Shown: positions 50,632 through 61,620, counted from the first letter of the stretch. The stretch is DNA of 64,000 bases from Arbacia lixula (GCA_963669155.1 OZ022593.1:3202655-3266654); one strand, 5' to 3'. The notes: generated by a model not told the origin, from the sequence alone. Numbers and translations: made by a program.

Positions 50632-50656
50632 ACTTTTTTCGTACTACGAAAAAAGT
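50632..50656. repeat. Perfect 12-bp hairpin
   Basis: ACTTTTTTCGTA, one C, then TACGAAAAAAGT: a perfect inverted repeat with a single-base centre. Function unknown. Confidence 0.7.
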
Positions 50657-51156
50657 ATTAGTCTTTGTTACAGTATCTATGTGGTTATTATGCGTATGTG
50701 AAATCCTAATTTTATGAGTAACTCCCAAACTTTGGACATGATTCCTTCCATAGAGCATTCTTTTTCATTATGCATTTTATAATTGAATAAACAGATTAAT
50801 CAATAAAGCAGATATTTCAACACAAACTGCTAAGAGCCTGAGGTAAAGACTATTAATCAGACGTTGTTTACATGCATTATTTGAATTTTACACCACGTTT
50901 CAGTTTCAAATTGTGAATATAGAGCTTGCTTACACTCCTCTATATGTTTTGCCAATGTTTCGATGGTTTTGTGGTGATCTGAAAAAGGGACTGGCTGTCT
51001 TTAACATTCTCCAATTTAACAGACTTTGTTCTGGGTAATGTCAACCTTTTCATTCATGGCTGCATGTTAATGAAAGGGTTTTTGGTAATTTTTGAAGGAG
51101 AGTTGATTCTAACCTACAGTAAGTTTAAATCATGCAATTTAAAGATACTGTGTTGC

Positions 51157-51430
51157 TTTTTTTTTTTTTTTTTTTTTTATAAAAGTCATGAATAGCATGG
51201 CTTACCATTATACTTTAACATGTATGAATTCTCATGGTCATAGGCTTCACAAACCTCTTCATGGAAAGTGAAAAATAATTGCTGTTTACATTTGAAACAC
51301 CTTGATTCTTTGCTAGTGCCCTTTGTCTACGTTGATTCACCGTATTGCACTGGTGAGTGCATCATTCTGCCATGATATGTTTGCTCGTCACTGCTCTTAT
51401 TTCATTTAATGGTGGCTTACATGTTGAGAT
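51157..51430 (+). repeat. Poly-T and dispersed AAAAGTCATGAA repeat, copy 3
   Basis: A T run of about 22 is followed by AAAAGTCATGAATAGCATGG, TGAATTCTCATGGTCATAGG, AAAGTGAAAAATAATTGC, ATTTGAAACACCTTG and GTCTACGTTGATTCACCGTA. Collinear with 31595. Confidence 0.5.
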
Positions 51431-51599
51431 TACATTATAGTACTACAAAGCACTAAATTTAGGCCTTTGGAGTTAGAGTCCCTTTAAACACCAAGTGGTC
51501 AGTCTGAATGGTCAGATTGGATATGACCTGTCCAAAGACAAGCTATGCAATAGTACATTCTGGTAGAGAAAACTCACCAAGTTTCTGACCCCCAGGACT

Positions 51600-51915
51600 G
51601 ACCTAGCATGATGCCATACAGTGATAGGTCAAGTGATAGGTCAAGGGGAATATCGTCCCTCATAAATACTGTCCTACATTCTGAGAAAGGGACATTAGGT
51701 GTCATGGAGATAGTGTCCCTCAAAGACGATATGAAACTGTTTGAAAAAGGGAGGGGACATTTCAAGAGGAATAATGTCCCTCATACCTAGATAGTGTCAT
51801 ATTGTGTGAAAGGAATAGCACATGTCAAGATAGTGTCAAACTGTTTGGAAATGGGTGAGGACGTGCCAAAGGAAAATGTGTCCATGAAGATAATGTCCAC
51901 TTGGACTTGGGGAGT
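51600..51915. repeat. Degenerate tandem repeats with GTGTCCCTCA and AGATAGTGTC
   Basis: Roughly four diverged units, each with a GATAGTGTC or AATRTCGTCCCTCA motif followed by an ACTGTTTGAAAAAGGG-like and a GGACATTTCAAG-like motif. Spacing is 60-90 bp. Confidence 0.65.
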
Positions 51916-52426
51916 TTCTCTCATTTTATCACACTACATGTACATGCATGTGTAGAGTTTGGTAATGTGATCAGGCTTAAAGAATGTGTACGTGAAGTTT
52001 GTCAGATGATCTGACATGTGACTAAATAACCAGTTCCATGTTAGTTTGAACATTGCGGAGCCTCAAACTACACAATATCGCAGTGTTATCATGGCCTGTG
52101 TCATATTGACAGAAACAGTGGAAATACATATGAAGAAATGTTTGTGAGAACAAACTGATTCTGATGTAGACATGGTTCTCTCATCATGTATGTTTTACTA
52201 ATGCAGATTATGATTTTATTTCCACCATTCTACCAACTGTAACTATCGCAGCAAGGGATGCTACTTGGAAATATTTTAATCTTTAGCCATGAATGATTGA
52301 TCCTTGGCCAGCCGCTGTTTGATTTACGGTTTGTGGGTAAGGGCAATGAAATGAGGTATGAGAGGTATCTCGAAAGAGGAAATCAAAGATAGAATGTCTA
52401 AAATGCAATCTACACTTGTCTCAGAA

Positions 52427-52892
52427 GCCCCGTTCATATACCATATCGCGCTATTATTACTGATGCACATCGGTAAGCAAGTTCCCAGCGAGCCGCAAAA
52501 GCACTGTTCATATGCACCTCAAAAGCCATAATGTTGCGGTGTTTTGGAGAGCTGGACTCTCTCCAAACCGATGGTGACATGTTCCGTTCAGCCATAAGAG
52601 CGGTGGGATTAGTGACCCACTTGCCAGAGCACAATGCAAAAGGCGCAACGTTTACGGCTATTTTGCGGATGCAGCTTATAAGATTCGCGTACCGCAATAT
52701 TGCGGTATTATTACTAGGTCTCGATCTGCGAAAAAGCCGCAAAATAAGCGCAAAAAAGGAGGATGCAAATACCGCATTATTTCCTGTTCAAATACGCAGC
52801 TATCGGCAAATGCATCGGCTATCAGCAAATGCATCGACAAAATTGCCGCAAATGATTTTTTTTTGCAAGTAGATGGTGTATATGAATGGGGT
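52427..52892 (+). mobile_element. MITE with CCCCRTTCATATAC ends, copy A
   Basis: GCCCCGTTCATATACCATAT at 52427 faces GGTGTATATGAATGGGGTG at about 52875-52893. The interior is rich in CpG, CCGCAA and TTGCGG motifs (ACCGCAATATTGCGGTATTA, CCGCAAAATAAGCGCAAAA). About 466 bp. No transposase. The 113- and 102-codon frames across it are incidental. Confidence 0.83.
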
Positions 52893-53209
52893 GAGAGATG
52901 TCAAGAAGGAGATAGTTTTGTACTTACATGTATCCAGGATTGTTGCACAAATGTGAATGACCTTTAGTCTTGGCCTAGAATAGAAGCTGAGGGTTGAAGA
53001 TGAAATAGATTGATGTAGATATTGATTCATGCTTGACATTCCTGGAATACTTTGCTTTTTTGACTGACAGGAAAATGGTGTGAATATAAAGAATTGTCAG
53101 CTTTGGGAATTACACAACACAGCTGGCTGTCAATCAGGGAAGGAAATAATCAGAGTGAGAATGATGAGAAAAGATGCAAGCTAGGTGTAGGAGAGAAACA
53201 GGCTTGTAG

Positions 53210-53262
53210 ATCTACGCAGAGAGAGAGAGAGAATTCATTGTGAGAAAGTAGCATATGAGAGT

Positions 53263-53332
<70 letters not shown>

Positions 53333-53368
53333 AGGAGAGGGAGAGGGAGAGAGAGAGAGAGGGAGTGA
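53210..53368. repeat. (GT)n(GA)n compound microsatellite
   Basis: GAGTGTGTGTGTGTGTGTGT from about 53259 switches at about 53287 to GA dinucleotides up to about 53365. It lies between two inverted MITE copies. Confidence 0.93.
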
Positions 53369-53413
53369 TGGAATACAAAAGCTATAGGAGGAGAGGAATA
53401 AGCAAGACTGCAA

Positions 53414-53879
53414 CACTATTCATAAATACATGTACCACCTATCCGCAAAATAAGTGCAACATTTGTGGCAATTTCGCTGATGCCTTACCGATAACTACGT
53501 ATGTGAACTGGAGTCACTCAAATAATGCAGTATTCGCTTCCTCATTTTTAGTGGTTATTTTGTGGCCATTTTGTGGCTATGTTTCAGATCAGACCATGGG
53601 GAAAGTATGGCAATATTGCAGTATGCATATGTTTCCACAAAATACATGTTTGCAGCTTGTGCATTGCGCTAAGGTATGTGATTCGCTAATGGCAATGGTC
53701 TTATTGCTAGTGGAATGCATCATCATTGTGTGTTTGCTCTAGTGTGGGATGTGGGGGAGAGTCCGTTTTATCATTTGGCTTTTTTCGTGAATATGAGTGG
53801 TATCTGTAGACGCTCGCTGGAAACTTGCTTACTGACGGGCATCAGTCATATAGCTGTATTATGGTATATGAATGGGGCC
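53414..53879 (-). mobile_element. MITE with CCCCRTTCATATAC ends, copy B, inverted
   Basis: Reverse-complemented, this segment begins GCCCCATTCATATACCATAA and follows copy A through ACTGATGCCCGTCAGTAAGC, AAGTTTCCAGCGAG and, at the far end, GGCAATTTCGCTGATGC-like sequence. Length is about the same as copy A. The two copies face each other about 520 bp apart across a GT/GA microsatellite. Confidence 0.78.
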
Positions 53880-54879
53880 ATATTTCTGAAGATATTTGTT
53901 GTGTAAAAAAGAGAGAAATAAAGAGAGAAAGAACATTCCTGAAGAAAGAAGATTCCTGTAGGCAAACAAACAAGAAACTAAACTCCTCAACCAAACCCTC
54001 TCATTCTCCTGGGATTGGTTGCCTGGTTACTTGTGAGACATGAATGTTGCGATGTAATAAGCTGAATACCTCATGCAAAGGTGAATGTTCTCCTCTGGGA
54101 TGCATGTATTGTTCTGCCGCCCATACCTATCCATCTCCCTCGTCTCACCTGTCGCCTGAATCCTCCAGAAAACGGGATCATCCGCCCTCTCTGGTGACTC
54201 TGAATTCTTTGCCAAGGTTTCATTTCCTTGTGGCCTGTGGCTCATGAGATGCCTAGACCAGATTGGTTCTTACCCACTTGGTCCAATCCCCATTTTGTCT
54301 GCAAGCAGAACCATATTTTACAAACAGGGTAGGCCTTTTCATAAAAAAAAACTGCAAATACCTCCAATGGAAGAAAATGCTGTTAATGAACTTCCCTCAC
54401 AATAAGTGACCTGGAAATTGACTTTGAGTTGAAATATATTGATTATATTATATCAATGGGTCATCTGCAACCTAGCGGTTACTGTAGCAAAGAGACCAGA
54501 GACTGCAATATAAAATATAGTCACACCACAGCTTTATGCACCCCCACCCCCCACCCCCATGAAGGAGCTGATAGCTGATGAGTTATAGCTGTTGATGTTG
54601 GAAAATACAGTTGTCTACATTATTTTATTCGTTTTATACATATCATTATACTGTATGCATGTAATAAACTGCATGTAGGGATATCTGTGTCAAGTGTTTT
54701 TAATTTGATTTCTTGATCAAATTTATTTCCTGTATCAGAAATCAGAATGCGGTTTGATGAAGACTGCTTTATGAGGCCTAATCTTGTCTGGTGCGGAGAA
54801 ATTCAGCTCTCTGCGTGGTCTAAATGTGATAAATCTTCTTCTCAAGGCGCCATTGTTTCATGGCTTTCGTCTTCCTCTC

Positions 54880-54909
54880 CCCCCCCCCTCTCTCTCTCTC
54901 TCTTTTTTT

Positions 54910-54975
<66 letters not shown>
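54880..54975. repeat. (CT)n microsatellite
   Basis: A C run, CT repeats, a T run and then a pure CT run to about 54972. Confidence 0.93.
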
Positions 54976-54976
<1 letters not shown>

Positions 54977-55010
54977 CTCTTGTTACATTTTTTGTTCTTT
55001 TACATTTGAG

Positions 55011-55127
55011 GCCAATTACTCTTCTGACTGCTCAAGTGATGAGCACTCATTGAGCCCCGATAAGAAACGTTCGCATTTCTCATCAAGACTCTCTTTACCA
55101 CGCCGATCTCCATTAGGAGACGACGCT
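55011..55127 (+). other. Candidate cryptic exon, Ser-rich
   Basis: After a long CT tract and TTTTACATTTGAG, an open segment reads ANYSSDCSSDEHSLSPDKKR then SHFSSRLSLPRRSPLGDDA and meets a possible donor (GCTG then GTACGCG). Composition is unlike the surrounding repeats. The phase (0 in, 1 out) does not fit between the ankyrin exons without a partner exon, and the donor is not strong. The open frame continues to 55316 if no donor is used. Could be chance. Confidence 0.25.
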
Positions 55128-55315
55128 GGTACGCGAACATGCCATGTATCATTTATAAGCTCTTTAACCTCTCCAGCACCAGACCGAATGGATGATCTAC
55201 ATGTACATGTATCACTTGTGCAATGGATGTATACCAGCGACGACAATGTTAGATGTGTGGGTGAGATTAGTCTGGCTTCCAGTCTCTTAGGCATTTACAT
55301 TCCAAGTTATATGTA

Positions 55316-55662
55316 GAGTGGAGCCCAACTAAAACTTGTCTGATCTAGATCAAAGCAAGACCATTTATGCGTCCATGTAATACATGTGCTAGATATTGTC
55401 TGATGTAGATCAAAGCAAAACTATACACATTCATGCAATGCACAAGCCAGATAGTGTTTGATCTACTGTTGATCAAAGCAACACCATACATGTTCGTGCA
55501 TTGCACAAGCTAGATATCGTCTGATCTAGATCAAAGTAAGTCCATACATGTTCATGCATTGCACAAGCTAGATATTGTCTGATCTAGATCAAAGTTCGTC
55601 CATATATGCTCATGCAATGCACACAAGCTAGGTATTTTGAAAGTTTTAGTTGGGCTTGACTG
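55316..55662. mobile_element. TA-flanked MITE with five internal tandem units (copy 2)
   Basis: The ends match the element at 793 (GAGTGGAGCCCAACTAAAAC on the left; the right end is its inverse, TTTTAGTTGGGCTTGACTG) and are flanked by TA at 55314-55315 and 55663-55664. The interior consists of about five 58-63 bp units, each with GATCTAGATCAAAG, a CAT(G)CAATGCAC or CATTGCAC palindromic core and CAAGCTAGATATTGTCT. The shorter copy at 793 has only one such unit, so the interior expanded or contracted as a minisatellite. No ORF. Confidence 0.8.
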
Positions 55663-55990
55663 TATACAATAAAGATGTCTGGATGCAGTAGACTAGTCAC
55701 TCTCAATGTCTTCTCCACATGCCTTAACATGGACGGAGTAGAGCAGGATATTCCAGAGCCTGGGAGCAAGGCAAGCGCAGTGCATAATGATGCGAGACGA
55801 CATTTAGACCAGACGGTGCTCATTAATTGCAAGATAAGCCAGCGACTAAGACAAGTTTATTGTGCATGTTCAAGGCAGAACATGATGGCTTTTTCAGACT
55901 TCTCCCTATCCACAATGTGTGGGTTGAAAGACCCTCTCTGTACTTGCAAAAAATTCCACAGCCACATACTATTAGTGGTGCTAAGGGGGA

Positions 55991-56016
55991 GGAGTGGGAG
56001 AGGGGGGGGGGGTGTC
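55991..56016. repeat. G-rich tract
   Basis: GGGGGAGGAGTGGGAGAGGG followed by a G run. Possible quadruplex-forming sequence. Confidence 0.65.
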
Positions 56017-56777
56017 TTAGTCCCTACAAAGCAAAATAGAGCATGGTGAGAAAAAACACAAGCCCCTGTGAAAAAACAAAACAAATCTTCATTGTCATGT
56101 ACAACATGGTCATTTCATGACATCGGCCTTTAAAACTAACCTCCGCAAACAATCGTTCCATGTTTCCTCTTGTAAGACACCATTCATGAGAACTGGCTTG
56201 TCAGAACAGGTGGCAAACATGACTTTGATGTAAATACTAATAAATGGGCCTTAAATGATTGAATACGTCTAATGACTTTGCTAATTCTGTTTTAACACTA
56301 CCTCGAAGGACCTAGTCGACCAGGGAATGATGCATGTACATGACAGAAACCATTAAAATGTCATCAAGGTTTGTCAATGATTAACTGGTATATGAAATAT
56401 TGTATGGTATACACAATCTCTTGTGGTGTCAAAAACCTACACTTGAATTCACAGCAGGAGTAAGATTTAACCAAGGTTTAAATCCTACTTTTCCAAAAGT
56501 TATATGATCAATGGAGCACCATGAATCAATCTTTTCATTTTATTATTATTATTAATTTCTATAATTGTTAAGTAAAAATATAAATTCATGAGATTGATTC
56601 CATTTCTGTATGTGGAAAACACAAAATGTAATCTACAGATGTTGATTCATTTCATAAAAAAATCATTGAAGTGTAGTCATGCTAATATACATGTATATTT
56701 TATAGTGATTTCAATCGTCTTACGCAAGCTAGAAGTACAACTTTAAATAGAGATCTATGGCAAAACATGAATGATGG

Positions 56778-57640
56778 TTACAAGAGTGATAGTGTAAGTG
56801 ATGGATAGTAATGATGGATATGATGGATAATGATGGATAGATAAGCGATAGATGGTGAAAGATAAGCAATATGTGGTGAAAGATATGCGATAGACGGTGA
56901 AAAATAAGTGATAGATGGTGAAAAATTAGTGATAGATGGTGATAGATAGGCAAGAAGGTGAAAGATAAGCGATAGATGGTGAGTGATAAGCGATAGATGG
57001 TGGAAAATAAGCGATAGATGGTGGAAGATAAGCGATAGATGGTGGAAGATAAGCAATAGATGGTGGAAGATAAGCAATAGATGGTGGAAGATAAGCGATA
57101 GATGGTGGAAGATAAGCGATAGATGGTGGAAGATAAGCAATAGATGGTGGAAGTTAAGCGATAGATGGTGGAAGATAAGCGAAGATTGGTGGAAGATAAG
57201 CGATAGATGGTGGAAGATAAGTGATAGATGGTGGAAAATAAGCGATAGATGGTGGAAGATAAGCGATAGATGGTGGAAGATAAGTGATAGATGGTGGAAG
57301 ATAAGCGATAGATGGTGGAAGATAAGCAATAGATGGTGGAAGTTAAGCGATAGATGGTGGAAGATAAGCGAAGATTGGTGGAAGATAAGCGATAGATGGT
57401 GGAAGATAAGTGATAGATGGTGGAAGATAAGTGATAGATGGTGGAAGATAAGCGATAGATGCTGGAAGCTAAGCGATAGATGCTGGAAGATGAGTGATAG
57501 ATGGTGGAAGATAAGCGATAGATGCTGGAAGCTAAGCGATAGATGGTGGAAGATGAGTGATAGATGGTGGAAGATAAGCGATAGATGCTGGAAGCTAAGC
57601 GATAGATGCTGGAAGATGAGTGACAGATGGTGAAAATAAG
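56778..57640. repeat. 21-bp GATAGATGGTGGAAGATAAGC minisatellite
   Basis: About 35-40 tandem units of 21 bp (GATAGATGGTGGAAGATAAG then C). Since 21 is a multiple of 3, both strands stay open: + reads repeated WWKISDR, - reads repeated HHLSLIF (344 codons). Variants (GATTGGTGG, GATGCTGGAAGCTAAG, GATGAGT) are arranged in longer blocks, showing higher-order duplication. The left end degrades. Not a membrane protein gene. Confidence 0.93.
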
Positions 57641-57649
57641 TAATATTCA

Positions 57650-59740
57650 TACTATACATGTAGACGAATGAAAGCGGAGAAATATTTCTCAGTTCTACAC
57701 AGCATGTGAAGATGCCAAGATATGGAAGAATTTCAACGATGGCCATTGCCAAATCCATTGTGACATGGGTGACATATGGTATGGGCATCCCCATGGATAT
57801 CAGGCTAATCATACTCAGGCTGTAGTCTCAATAATCAGACCTGTGGTTTCTATGTCTAGTTCATTGCGTGATTGTATCACTTCATGGAGTGCTTTTAACA
57901 GGACAACTCTGCTATTTAATGCATATCTTGGAGAGTAGATTACGAAATGCAAGTAGATTTGAAGATGTACAAGTAGTTTGCATTTCAAAATTTGGTTCCA
58001 TATAGGGAAACCTTACTAGCCAAGTTGGTGACTAAAAATGCATGTAGCTGAACGCATTTTAGTAATTTGCTAGGCTCAGGATCAACAAGTTTCGTGAAAA
58101 TGACACCAGTACTATGAAAAACAAAATATCTTGATAGTTGGCAAACATATTTCATGATATTTGAGGATTGAAACCAATCCTTAAACTGTGTGGATAACAT
58201 ATTAACTGTATTGACTAATGTTGGATTCATCATCTGTGGTTTTGTAAGCTGATCATCGCCATTTATACATAGCATAGTGTGATGAGGAGGAGAATTCATC
58301 ATGGTGGTCTCGTTTCCAGACCCAGTATGTTCATTTTAAGTAGCCTATGTTTAGCGGTACTGTACACAGTACTCTGCCTGTATAATGTTCCGTATGTACT
58401 GTTTCACTCTCAATGATCGAACACAGACATGCTTAGTGTCTGGTCTGTGTTTACAGACACTAAGGTGTACATGGATTTCAACTCAGAACGTTTAATACAC
58501 ATGTGTTGATCTTACTACGTGGGCTGAATAGTTATCATTTTTTTATCATCATTTTCAATTTCAATTTTACAAAATCTGCATTTTGCAAAGCTGTATTTTA
58601 AGATGTATATTAAATAGCAACAGCTGAGTGATAGTTGACTGCATATACATTAACTAATGGTTATTTTTGCGTAGTTTGACTGTGACAATGTGCATTTGGT
58701 ATGTCCTCTTGTTTCCCTTGCCCCATTGCAATGATGGATGCTGGTTAGGTGTAGATATCCCCCGGGTTTTCCTCGCTATACAATCATGTCAGATCAGACA
58801 CCTTCACAGGAACATTCATGATGGAATATGATTGGTGTTTGATTGCTTTCATAATGTATAGTACGCATCACCACCCTTGTTCCTGGGCATTAAAGTACAT
58901 TAGGTTATCAAAGGTTCTGGGATACTGAACTAATCATGTGTCTACCATATTTATAGTGTAGTAAATGCCAAAAGTGAGGCAAGGTAAAAAATAAATAAAG
59001 ATTGATTGTATTTCCTGAGATGTTGTAAATGTGAGGATTTGAACTTGTACCGTTTGTATTATAAAACTTCTTTGATCAAACTGTATTGTATTATATGTAT
59101 ATATAATGTAATGTTTTAAATGTGGGATCGATGTGTAATGTAAATTTGAGCTTCTTTTGACTGAACCTACCTTATATAATTTGTACAGCAAGTTATAGAA
59201 ACAACCCATTCTTTACGGAGCCTACATATTTAGGGGCTGGCGTTTCTCCACTCATATACTGAGCAGCGATACTCTCATGTACTCTGCTGTATGGCCAATA
59301 GCCAGCAAGCTATGAATACACTCCGAACTGGACCAGGGTTCACAAAGACAGAAATTCTAACCATGGAGTTAGAGTTGTCCTTGTTTTGTGAAACCCACCC
59401 CTAGACCTGTGTGGGGCCTCTCCCAATGTTTGATGCTCCTTAGATGGGAATTCCCCTCTGGGTTAGCCCTAATGATGTGATTACGTCTGATCTAACATGC
59501 TTCCAAGATAGAAACGATTTTACTTTCATTCAAGAGAAAAAATGCATAAAACATCCATCTGGCTTTGCAATTGCAATGATTCCATCAGGAATTTTGATTG
59601 ATGCTGTTCTGATTTTGTGGGGTAAACCTGAGTATGAGTAATATCATTGCTGACAGTAGTCCTCCTGCACAGATGTCTAGAGATAGACATTTACCATGGA
59701 GGACAACAAGTTCAGACTTAAGTTTGGGCATAAGAGTGCT
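57650..59740. other. Intron 1 DNA without recognised genes
   Basis: Unique AT-rich DNA. Small hairpins only: CTTAGTGTCTG...CAGACACTAAG at 58432-58464, and GGGTTCACAAA...TTTGTGAAACCC near 59337-59396. Confidence 0.5.
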
Positions 59741-59743
59741 GGA

Positions 59744-59970
59744 TTAACCCTTACATTAATCAGGCCTTGAAAAAGCCATTGGCTTACTACACATCTTCAT
59801 GCCAATGGAAATGACAGAGTTAGCCCTTACATTACTAGGCCTTGAAAACCCCATTGGCTTACTACACATCTTCATGCCAATGGTAATGAGAGAGTTAACC
59901 CTTACATTACCAGGCCTTCAAAAAAGACATTGGCTTTCTACGCATCTTCATCCTAATGGTAATGAGACAA
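59744..59970. repeat. Three-copy 75-bp tandem repeat
   Basis: Units starting at 59744, 59820 and 59895 read TTARCCCTTACATTA...AGGCCTTGAAAA...CATTGGCTTACTACACATCT...CATGCCAATGGTAATGA. 75 is divisible by 3, so a short frame stays open across it. Confidence 0.92.
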
Positions 59971-60544
59971 TTTCCGAAAGCATTTATTGAAACCATCACG
60001 CAACATATTCAGACACTTGGTTCTAATGTTTTTTGTGAAAACTAATCAGAAAACATCTCTTAAAAAAAGGATGCATGGTTATTTAATTATTTCCCTGGGC
60101 AGATTAATTCTTTATTGTTGACAGAGAGAGAGATTTTTTTCTCATTTGTTTTGTACCAGATATATGAAAAAGATTGAACATCCCTGAAACACAGCTCCAA
60201 GAATGATGCTAGTTGTGTCTTCTTTTTGTCTTCAAGACTGGGAGGAATGAGTTGCCCCTAAATAACTTGAAGCCAAAATCAATTTTCCACCTGACTGACT
60301 TTTATTCAGCTTTACAAACATGCTGATTGGATTCCGTGCTGATTCTGAAATAGAACAGCAAACATTCTCTCAAAATCAATGATGTCTACCTGATACTATG
60401 ATCCTGTTACAACCACAACTGTATAGCAACATGTATTGCTCATGTAAATTAGTAAAGAAAAGTTCAAAGGTGTTTGTCTTCACATGATCCTGAAATGAAA
60501 CATGAATGGGACCTGTGGTTACCGTTTTGCCATGATTATAGTTC

Positions 60545-60730
60545 CTTAAAGAAAGTCCATTTTGGAGTTAAGTTGGGTTTAATAAAAGCAGAAACATAAA
60601 GGAAATCTATTAGTGAAGGTAAGATGAAAATCTGTCAAAGGATAAGAAAGTTAAGATTAAAAAAAAAGTTTCGATGTTGTGACGTCACATGGGATATGCT
60701 CTCTCGTATGTTGTGTTGTACGTTGGCAAT
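60545..60730 (+). mobile_element. Partial copy of the 41778 foldback family
   Basis: AAAGAAAGTCCATTTTGGAG, AATAAAAGCAGAAACATAAA, GAAGGTAAGATGAAAATCTG, TCAAAGGATAAGAAAGTTAA and TGACGTCACATGGGATATGC follow the same order as the left half of the 41778 element. The right half is missing or decayed. It sits about 250 bp before ankyrin exon 2. Confidence 0.65.
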
Positions 60731-60977
60731 TTTGTCTCACATTTCTTGGTTTAAAAACTGAAAACTAATGTAAAAACAGTATTGTGTCATATGTTCTTAC
60801 ATCTGAATTGGCCTACCCTGCATTTTTACGCTAAATACTAGAAACATGAGGAATGATGATGATAGTAAGATAATGATTGAGATTATAAGATAAGGTATCC
60901 TTGTTATGTATTGCTGTTACTTCTGCAAACAAACTGTAATGAAATGTATCTTCTCTGTTTTTCTTCTTATCTGACAG

Positions 60978-61115
60978 AAAGAGGCAGAGGCTTTGGGGAA
61001 GGAGAATGGCCCCTCAGACCAGCCAGCTGACAAGCCCCCAAAGAAGCCAGACAAGCCTGAAAAGCCCCAGCCTGTACAGTCCCCCTCCTCTCCAGATGAG
61101 CAGCAGGCCATGCTT
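60978..61115 (+). CDS. ANK: Ankyrin exon 2: Lys/Pro-rich N-terminal linker
   Basis: This 138-nt exon (46 codons, phase 0 at both ends) follows a pyrimidine-rich tract ending CTGACAG and precedes the donor GTAAGT. The peptide is low complexity: KEAEALGKEN, then a stretch rich in Lys-Pro pairs, ending SPSSPDEQQAML. It is hydrophilic and probably disordered. Vertebrate ankyrins also have a short, poorly conserved basic or polar segment before the repeats, so this is the expected place for such a linker. The last 36 nt with the donor seed a seven-unit tandem array filling most of the next intron. There is no internal stop. I am confident of the splice sites and frame and have no specific function for the segment. 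Confidence 0.82.
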
Positions 61116-61239
61116 GTAAGTAAGAGGGGGAACCAACCCCTTCCCCTATCTTAGTACCCCCCCCCCCCCCCCCGCGATGAACACTATGCTATGCTCATAA
61201 GTAAGAAGGGGAACCAACCCCCTCCCCTATCTTGTATAG

Positions 61240-61275
61240 TACCCCTCCTCCTCGGATGAGCAGCAGGCCATGCTC
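61240..61275 (+). other. Candidate alternative microexon (array unit 3)
   Basis: This 36-nt segment follows a pyrimidine-rich tract ending in TATAG and is followed by GTAAGTAAG, the same donor as exon 2. It reads YPSSSDEQQAML in phase 0 with no stop, against QSPSSPDEQQAML at the end of exon 2. Inclusion would add 12 residues to the linker before the ankyrin repeats and keep the frame into exon 3. Splicing is inferred from sequence only. The distance from the exon 2 donor is just over 120 nt, short but workable for an invertebrate intron. Confidence 0.4.
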
Positions 61276-61584
61276 GTAAGTAAGAGGGGGGGAACCAACC
61301 CCCTCCCCTATCTTAGTACCCCCCCCCCCCCCCGCGATGAACACTATGCTATGCTCATAAGTAAAAAGGGGCACCAACCCCCTACCACCCCCTCCCCTAT
61401 CTTATATAGATACCTCCAGCCTGGTTGAACAGCAGGCCATGCCCATAAGTCAGGGGGGCACGAACACTCTACCACCACTCCCCTATTTTATATAGTCTCC
61501 CTCTTCCCTATGATGAATAATATGCCCTGTTTGTATGTGAAAGGGGGCACTTACCCCCTACCACCCCTCCCCTAGCTTAAACAG

Positions 61585-61620
61585 GCCCCTCCCACCTCCG
61601 ATGAACACTATGCGATATTT
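61585..61620 (+). other. Candidate alternative microexon (array unit 7)
   Basis: The unit closest to exon 3 has an acceptor-like CTTAAACAG, a 36-nt body reading APPTSDEHYAIF in phase 0 without a stop, and the donor GTAAGTGAA. It is the most diverged unit that still keeps both splice signals and the reading frame, which hints at constraint but could be chance. Inclusion would insert 12 residues before the exon 3 peptide. Confidence 0.3.

Noticed and set aside
56778-57812. 344-codon minus-strand frame with HHLSLIF repeats, looking like a membrane repeat protein
   Set aside because: Translation of the 21-bp satellite; the opposite strand is open too.
58432-58464. 11-bp stem hairpin CTTAGTGTCTG / CAGACACTAAG
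   Set aside because: Too short for a microRNA precursor and no supporting context.
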